A stretch of 64,000 nt of DNA from Aselliscus stoliczkanus (lineage: Eukaryota; Chordata; Mammalia; Chiroptera; Hipposideridae). Under the pieces are notes generated by a model. It was not told the origin of the DNA, did no database searches, and saw only the letters and a list, made by a program, of their open reading frames with translations. Shown here one piece after another: positions 57,786-64,000 of this stretch; within the stretch, counting starts at the first letter, position 1, and the number at the start of each line of letters is the position of its first letter. Location of the stretch: contig CM066741.1 of the NCBI GenBank assembly GCA_033961575.1, positions 1,493,715-1,557,714 on the forward strand, read 5' to 3'. The translations under genes and the position numbers were made by a program.

Positions 57786-58680
57786 ATTCAGAGAAGGGCC
57801 GTTGGGCGGGGGATCTAAAAAGCCTCGGGTGGGGACCATAACGAAAAAAAGGCTGAGAAATTCTGTTGCAAAGGAACAAGCATCCCAGGTGTCGAGGTGT
57901 GAATCTATCATCTCCCCTCTTCCTATCATAATCACACATGATGCATCCATTTCCCAGGGGTGGAAAAAATGAAAGCCGCTCATTACAAGGCTTCAAGTTC
58001 ATACTTGCCCTGGAGAAAGAGGGAGAAACAGCGGAAGCTAGCACCCCAGGCGGAGGCGTGCATCAGATAAGCCTTGAAAATACCGATTTAAGAAGCGCTG
58101 GTTCTCTTTCAGATGCCCCAAGGATTAAACGACTGGCACAAGGAATGCTGGGCTCCCTTTCACACGCTGCCCCTGCGCTCCAAAGACTGAAGCCTGCAGA
58201 GAGCTCAAGGCCCCCCTGCCACGCACCACACGGGCTGTGCTTCAGGCAGGGTTAGGCTGCACGCCCAGCCAAAGGGCGGGCCCTAGGATGTGGCAATTGT
58301 TCCCTCAGGCCCTCGTGGGATGCTGATCTTGGAAAGGGATTCTCCAGCTGTCATCTCTGAGTCAGCACCACTCTCCATAAATCAGGCCAGAGCATAATTA
58401 ACTACTACTACTCCCATCCCCACGCCATCACCAGCCTGCAGGAAAACACTGAGCTGGAACCCACTGCTGCTTCAGGGACACAGTAGGGTTTAAATCAGCT
58501 TCGCAGGGTCGGTGGCTACATCTTCTCAGGGCATTTGAAGGAGGGATGCTTTGGGGAGACTCATTTGCAGGAGCTGATGGGCTGGGTCCAGGCGAGCCAT
58601 TCTCCGGGAAGCGCAACTGCAAAGGAAATGCAAACGGGGGAACAGTCAGGAGACCACACGTCACCAACAGAAAGACAAAT
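57786..58680. other. Intergenic, no gene seen
   Basis: Contains GTTCTCTTTCAGATGCC-like sequence but no exon that I can recognise. Confidence 0.5.
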
Positions 58681-58835
58681 AACCGCAACTGGTTTTTTGT
58701 TTGTTTGTTTTTGTTTTGTTTTTTTTTGAGGGCAGTGTCACTGGCCCTCACATGTGGGACCAAACCGAGGCCGCTGGCTTCCAAGGCCAGCGCTTAACCA
58801 GCGCGCCACTCGGCCGGCCCAACCGCAATTGTTTA
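58681..58835 (-). mobile_element. SINE-A with target-site duplication
   Basis: AACCGCAACTGG before the T/G-rich tail and AACCGCAATTG after GGCCGGCCC. Confidence 0.93.
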
Positions 58836-59973
58836 ATGTCTTCATTGTTTCATGTTTAAAAAGATTGGTCCACCTGGAACTTTGCAAATGCTACAATTTA
58901 ATGCAAGGCAAAATATAAGTCTCAAACATGAATGCCTATCAAAAAGAACTTGAAAGCTTTCAGGAGCTTTGAAACTTCTTGCAAGTTTTTAATTTCTAGA
59001 AATATAGCAGGATAAGACTTTGTAAAACTTTGAACTGTGAAAGACACAGTGGGGTAAAATGGACTGAGGAAGCAGAAAGTCACGGCCCGGTGTCCCAACG
59101 CACTGATAAATGCTGCAAGCCAGGAAAAATGTAACCTATAAACCGTATGCCTTCTGGTATACATTTTTGCCTGGTTCTCATTTGGCACATTATAAAATGG
59201 CACACTCCAAAAATTATTATATGCAGACAGCAAGACTTTTCTAAGCCTTCGTGTCCATCTATTCCCGTGGGTATCAGTGTTAAAGTGTTAACTGCTTTGA
59301 GCTCAGTCAAGATGCGGCACGACTCTGGTGCGAATCCCTTGTTGTCCTGGGAGGCCGCGGAGTAAGCAATCTTAGGCAGAACACGCTGTTCTTTCTGAGC
59401 TGTCACTCTGTTCTTTCTCTTCCTCAGAGTACAGGGCCCACCCTTAGTCTTCTGGCTGCAGTGACCAGCCTCGTTCCACTCCAGGCGCGTTCTGGGGAAG
59501 GAAGTAGAAAGTCTGTGACACAGGGATGTGTGGCCCCCAGTTTTCATCAGCTCGTCAAGTAAGACCTGTGACCGGCATGACTGAAACAACCTCCCAGCCT
59601 GGACGTCGGAGAGCAGCAGCGACCACTCCTTTAGCTATTTCAGAGGTTCCACAGGTAAATCCGGACCACCCACCCCGCCCCGTCGGAGAGGGCTGCTCAG
59701 CAGGCGGTGAAACTTGGGTTCAAGGCTTGATGAGTCCTGTCTCTGCTGCTTCTCTGTCTGCTGTTTCAGATGATGCCTGACTCTCATTTTCAAGCACTAG
59801 GTAAACCTTCATCACCCCCAAGTTTAAGGCCATTGTGTGACTTATGGGTTTCACCCACCATCTGATGAAAGCGCTTTTTCCGTTTTTCATGTTTTGGTGA
59901 GGTTTTCAACATTCCCTCTGTGTCTGCTGGCCTTTCACGCTGTGCCTCTTGCTTCTGTCTCCTAAGCGTTTGC
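58836..59973. other. Intergenic, no gene seen
   Basis: The 169-codon minus frame at 59080-59589 has no recognisable domain. Confidence 0.5.
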
Positions 59974-60104
59974 CTTTTCTCTTTTTTTTTTTTTTTAGAG
60001 GGCAGTGTCATTGGCCCTCATATGTGGGACCCGAACCCGGGCTGCTGGCATCCCAGGCCAGCTCTTAACCACCGCGCCACTCGGCCGGCCCAACCTTTTC
60101 TCTT
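59973..60104 (-). mobile_element. SINE-A with target-site duplication
   Basis: CCTTTTCTCTTT before the T-run and again after GGCCGGCCCAA. Confidence 0.94.
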
Positions 60105-60359
60105 TCTTGTATTCTTCTTTCAGATAAACTTGGCAAGATTTAAATGATTTAAGCCATGATGTCGTCACAGAAATAAAGTAAGAAGAGCCAGCAGTAAGAA
60201 GATCCGACCACATAGCAAAAGTGTGCCTTTAATTCCATGATCCAGGATCCCACGCTGGAATTCTGACACATGAGAGGGACAGCAGAGGAGAAGACTGCCA
60301 GCGACCCCTCGGGATGCCATGGTGGCCGAAGCCCCAGGTCTGGGAGGAAGGAAATCAGT

Positions 60360-61375
60360 TTTTAAATGAGCAAAAAAACTTGAATAGATATTTCTCCAGA
60401 GATAGACAAATGGCCAATAAGCACACACAGCGCAAAAAAAAAAAAAAAAAAAAAAATAGCGCTCAGCATCATTAGTCACTGAGGAAATACAAACAAAACC
60501 ACATTGTAATATCACTTCACACCCACTAGACTGGCTAGAAACTCAAAACAAAACAAAACAAAACAAAAACAACGGAAAATAACAAGGCTTGGCCAGGATG
60601 TGGGAAATGGTGGAAATGTAAAATGATGCGGCTGCTCCCCGCGTGGAGGTTTGCACAGAATCGCCATCTGAGCAGTTCCAGCCCTAGGTTTGTACCCCAT
60701 CAAAATTGAGAACAGGTGTTCAAACAAAAACTGGTGCATGAGTGTCCACAGTAGCATCAGTCACAGTAGATCCTGGGGGAACACCCCAACTGCCAACCGA
60801 TGACTGAGTAACAGTGTGATGTATCTCTACAGAGGGAATATTCTTCAGCGATAAAAAGGAAAGAAGTGCTGACACATGCCACAACCTGGATGAAGGCTGA
60901 AAATGCAAAGCTGAGTAAAATAAACTGGTCACAACAGACCACGTATTTTATGATTCCATTTATATGAAATGTCAAGAACAGGCCAATCCATAGAGACAGA
61001 AAATAGATTAGTGGTTACTGAGGGCAGGGGAGCCAGGCGGAAAGGGGTCACAGCTAAAGGTACAAGGTTTATTTATTTATTTTTTGTTTTGTTTTGTTTT
61101 TTTTTGTTTGTTTGTTTTTTTGAGGGCAGTATCACTGGCCCTCATATGTGGGACCGAACCAGGGCTGCTGGCTTCCCAAGCCAGTGCTTAACCACCGCGC
61201 CACTTGGCTGGCCCTAAGCTTTATTTTTGAAGTGACGAAAATGTGCTAAAATTGACTGGGGATGGTTGCACATATCTGTGATGATAATAAGTCTATTTAA
61301 TCGTACACTTTAAAGGGTAAATTGTATGCTATGTGAATTATGTCTCAATAAAGCTATTTAATAAAATTAAGAGTA
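60360..61375 (+). mobile_element. Old L1 ORF2 end and 3' UTR with SINE-A insert
   Basis: AAAAACTTGAATAGATATTTC..ACAAATGGCCAATAAGC..ATATCACTTCACACCCACTAG..TTATGTCTCAATAAAGC. Broken frames. Confidence 0.82.
61075..61222 (-). mobile_element. SINE-A inside the L1
   Basis: T/G-rich tail, GAGGGCAGTATCACTGGCCC to CACTTGGCTGGCCC. AGGTTTATTT and AGCTTTATTT flank it. Confidence 0.92.
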
Positions 61376-61454
61376 GCCAGGAAAGCTCTGGAAAGTAAAA
61401 GAATTGAGAGTGATGTAGTTCTAATGGATATTTATATATTTCTAAAGGTACAAT

Positions 61455-61925
61455 AAGATATGTGGTGGGGCCGGCCGAGTGGCGCATTGGTTAAGCGCTG
61501 GTTTTGGGATGCCAGCGGCCCCGGTTCGGATCCCACATGAGGGCCAGTGACACTGCCCTCTACAGCTAACAACAGCTCCACCTGGAGCTGGGCTGTGCGA
61601 GCCCCGGTGATGGTGTGGGCTGCAGCCCCCGCTGCAGTGGGCTGCCATGGGCTACAGTAAGTGGCCCTCAGCCAGCGTGAGCGGCTGGCAGCCAAGCGTG
61701 AGCTGCCAATAGCCGCGATGAGCGACATCCAGAGGCCAGCGACCGATCTGCCTCATCCGGGAAGAGCGCAATGACGATACCAACAGTGAAGCAACATCCT
61801 CCGCAACTAAACTGAAGAACAAGAAGACAGCAACTTGTCTGTTCCCCTTCCCCGATTCCCCAACGCTGTTCCCCTCCACCAAATCCCCAATAAAATCTTT
61901 AAAAAAAAAAAAAAAGATATGTGGT
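61455..61925 (+). mobile_element. SINE-C, full length, with target-site duplication
   Basis: AAGATATGTGGT repeats at 61455-61466 and 61914-61925 around a head-body-tail copy ending CCCCAATAAAATCTTT plus A-tail. Confidence 0.96.
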
Positions 61926-61958
61926 AATAATGCAGGAATATACAGACAGACAAGAAAC

Positions 61959-62425
61959 TGGGATGGCCAAGTGCCGCATTGGTTAAGTGCTGGCTTGGGA
62001 TGCCAGCAACCCAGGTTCGGATCCCACATATGGGGGCCAGTGACACTGCCCTCTACAGCTAACAACTCTACCTGGAGCTGGGCTGTGCGAGCCCCGGCGA
62101 CGGCGTAGGCTGCAGCCCCTGCTGCAGTGGGCTGCCATAGGCTACAGTGAGTGGCCGGCAGCCAGCGTGAGCGGCTGGCAGCCAGCGTGAGCAGCCAGCA
62201 GCCGGTGTGAGCTGCCAAGAGCCTCGGTGAGCGGCCGTCCAGAGGCCGGCGACCGACCTGCCTCACCGGAGAAGAGCTCAATGATGATACCAACATGGGC
62301 CAGCGAAGCAACGTCCTCCGCAACTAGACTGAAGAACAAAAGGACAGCAACTTGTCTGCTCCCCCTCCCGGGTTGCCCAATGCTGTTCGCCTCCCCCAAT
62401 TCTCCAATAAAATCTTAAAAAAAAG
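61959..62425 (+). mobile_element. SINE-C, full length, second in tandem
   Basis: Head GGGATGGCCAAGTGCCGCATTGG, body with three GGCAGCCAGCGTGAGC-type units at 62155-62210, and tail CTCCAATAAAATCTT. It starts 33 bp after the previous SINE-C ends. Confidence 0.94.
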
Positions 62426-62429
62426 AAAC

Positions 62430-62900
62430 AGACAAATTCAGAAATAGACCCAAATACATATGAGGATTTGGCATGTGATAAAAGTCACATTTCAAGTCAG
62501 TGGGGGAAATGTGGATATCTCAATAAATAACATTTGGGACCTCTGTCTTTTTAGGGAAAAATAAAGCTGTATCCCTAGTTTCTTTTTTTTTCTTAAGATT
62601 TTATTAGGAAAAATTACAAAGGAACACTAGGAAACTTTGGGGTACACTGGTTATGTTCCTCATTTTGAGGGTGGGATGATTTCATGGGTGTCTACAGATA
62701 TAAAAACTCGCCAAATTGTGCACTTCTAATGTGGGCAGTTACTGTCAATTACACTTCAAATAAAGCGCTTTTTTTTTTTTTTGAGGGCAGTGTCACTGGC
62801 CCTCATATGTGGGACCTGAACCGGGGCCGTTGGCTTCCCAAGCCAGCGCTTAACCACCGCGCCACTCGGCCGGCCCCAAATAAAGCGCTTTGAATTTCAC
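62430..62900 (+). mobile_element. Old L1-derived pieces around a SINE-A
   Basis: AAATTCAGAAATAGACCCAAATAC..GATAAAAGTCACATTTC and TAAAAACTCGCCAAATTGTGC..GTCAATTACACTTCAAATAAAGC are L1 segments from different parts of the element. Confidence 0.65.
62757..62891 (-). mobile_element. SINE-A with 15-bp target-site duplication
   Basis: CAAATAAAGCGCTTT at 62757-62771 and 62877-62891 brackets a nearly consensus copy, one of the least decayed here. Confidence 0.96.
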
Positions 62901-63008
62901 CATTTTCTCTATTTTCAATTTCAATTGCATTATAGTTTGTAATATATAATACATCTATAATATCAGCACAGGAAAAATGTCTATAACTTCTCAATAGCTT
63001 TGCATATA

Positions 63009-63145
63009 CAGAGGGTGCCCCCCAAAAAAAGTATACATATTTTAAGAAAGGAAAAAGCCGTATTAAACTTGTAATGCTCAATATATACTGATAACAAAAG
63101 ATGAATTCAAGTCATGTGCATTCGTTTTTTTTTGGGCACCCCTGG
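63009..63145. mobile_element. Mariner-type MITE
   Basis: The left end CAGAGGGTGCCCCCCAAAAAAA and the complement of the right end CCAGGGGTGCCCAAAAAAAAA form terminal inverted repeats. TA sits at or one base from each end. At 137 bp it has no transposase. Confidence 0.78.
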
Positions 63146-63371
63146 TATTTCGAGGTGCATGTTCAAAAACTTGCTAGTTGAAGGCAGTGTCAGTGGATTA
63201 ACAGGCAAAGCCCACATTTAACCGCTGCGCTCTACTGCCCCCTGCTGTCCGTAGGTTTTATAGCCACCCTGAATCTCCAGACCATAGCTCGTGATTTTAA
63301 ACGGTGAGGAAAGATGAATCCAGGGCAAAGGGCTTTGATCAAAGATCTAACAAGAGCCAAATTCTTGTAAA

Positions 63372-63421
<50 letters not shown>

Positions 63422-64000
63422 CAGTTAGAAAATAGAGCTGAGACGATACCGCATCTACTGCACACATAGATATACCACTCAGCTGCACAGTTGCTCAGAG
63501 AATCTGAAGCCGACACTGAAAGCTTTGTTTGGGCAATAGGGTTTGGTTGTTGTTTTTTTTTTTACAACGTTCTTATATTTGATTAAGAAAATTAAGCAAA
63601 ACTACTGTGTAGAGGACCCATCATATTTGACTGTAAGGGCACATGTCCGTGGGCCTGCCTCTCTGTTTGTTTTCAACCTTTTCTCGACGTGTCCCCATTT
63701 TTAACAACCGGATCCCCAAGTGTGATTGTGACACAAGTTCCTTGATATTTTTGTTTACAGCAAAGAAGAGGAAAGTGAAACACCAGTGCCGTTTGGGAAC
63801 GTCACTCATTCTTCAGTGACGTGAGCAAATCAGATAATAGGTTTCAAATACTGGAAGCATGTGTCCTCAATTTTTTTTCTGCCATTTACAGACACAGCCT
63901 ACTTTGAAGTTTAAGCGGCATGAATAACATTTTCTTGGTCCCTTCAAGTCTAGGCAATCGACAAAATAACACTCCCAGCCCTGATCTGTAGCACCTGCCG
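63146..64000. other. Intergenic to the window edge
   Basis: Apart from a (CA)n tract no repeat or exon is recognised. By human synteny the next gene beyond this edge should be ERN2, but none of it is visible. Confidence 0.5.
63373..63420. repeat. (CA)n microsatellite
   Basis: About 24 CA units. Confidence 0.97.

Noticed and set aside
61652..62323. Minus-strand frame of 223 codons
   Set aside because: It runs antisense through two SINE-C copies; the Leu/Ala/Pro periodicity comes from the SINE tandem units.
63146..64000. ERN2 exon expected by human synteny to the right of CHP2
   Set aside because: No ERN2-like coding sequence was recognised within the window; it is likely further right.

Overview
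This is mammalian nuclear DNA, almost certainly from a bat. Most of it is non-coding and packed with retroposons. Two families dominate: a roughly 100-bp tRNA-derived SINE starting GGGCCGGCCGAGTGGCGCGG (here 'SINE-A'), and longer elements ending in CCCCAATAAAATCTT plus poly(A). To my knowledge this SINE style belongs to yinpterochiropteran bats (Rhin-1/VES-like). A rhinolophoid bat is my best guess, but the species is inferred and not proven.

Only two protein-coding genes are supported, both on the minus strand. (1) PRKCB, protein kinase C beta: only coding exon 1 is present (6195-6367, residues 1-57 plus two bases of W58). It lies in a CpG island; the gene continues off the left edge, so 1-6194 is the start of intron 1. 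(2) CHP2, calcineurin B homologous protein 2: complete in seven coding exons between 55713 and 53544, with all splice junctions readable and a 196-residue product. CHP2 upstream of PRKCB on the same strand is the human chr16p12 arrangement. About 47 kb separates the two genes here.

Layout: 1-6.2 kb PRKCB intron 1 with MIR copies and a G-rich minisatellite against the exon 1 splice donor; 6.2-6.9 kb PRKCB exon 1 and promoter (GC boxes and an octamer); 7-9.1 kb MIR and L2; 9.4-11.05 kb a 5'-truncated L1 with a 21-bp target-site duplication; 11.2-16 kb older L1 pieces with nested insertions; 16-44 kb intergenic DNA with SINEs, L1, L2, MIR and hAT remnants; 44.4-45.7 kb two DNA transposon fossils (a MITE and a Tigger); 46.2-48.6 kb LTR-like remnants; 51.6-52.3 kb L1; 53.5-56.2 kb CHP2 and its CpG-island promoter; 56.4-64 kb SINE-rich flank ending with a short mariner-type MITE.

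No RNA gene, CRISPR array, phage or bacterial-type operon is present. The two genes are functionally separate: PRKCB is a diacylglycerol/Ca2+-dependent kinase, and CHP2 is an EF-hand cofactor of Na+/H+ exchangers. The unusual content is in the mobile DNA: chimeric and dimeric SINEs, a probable SINE 3' transduction, a hairpin that looks like a template-switch product, and nested insertions that give a relative timeline. Repeat family names come from memory of consensus sequences, not from a database search.
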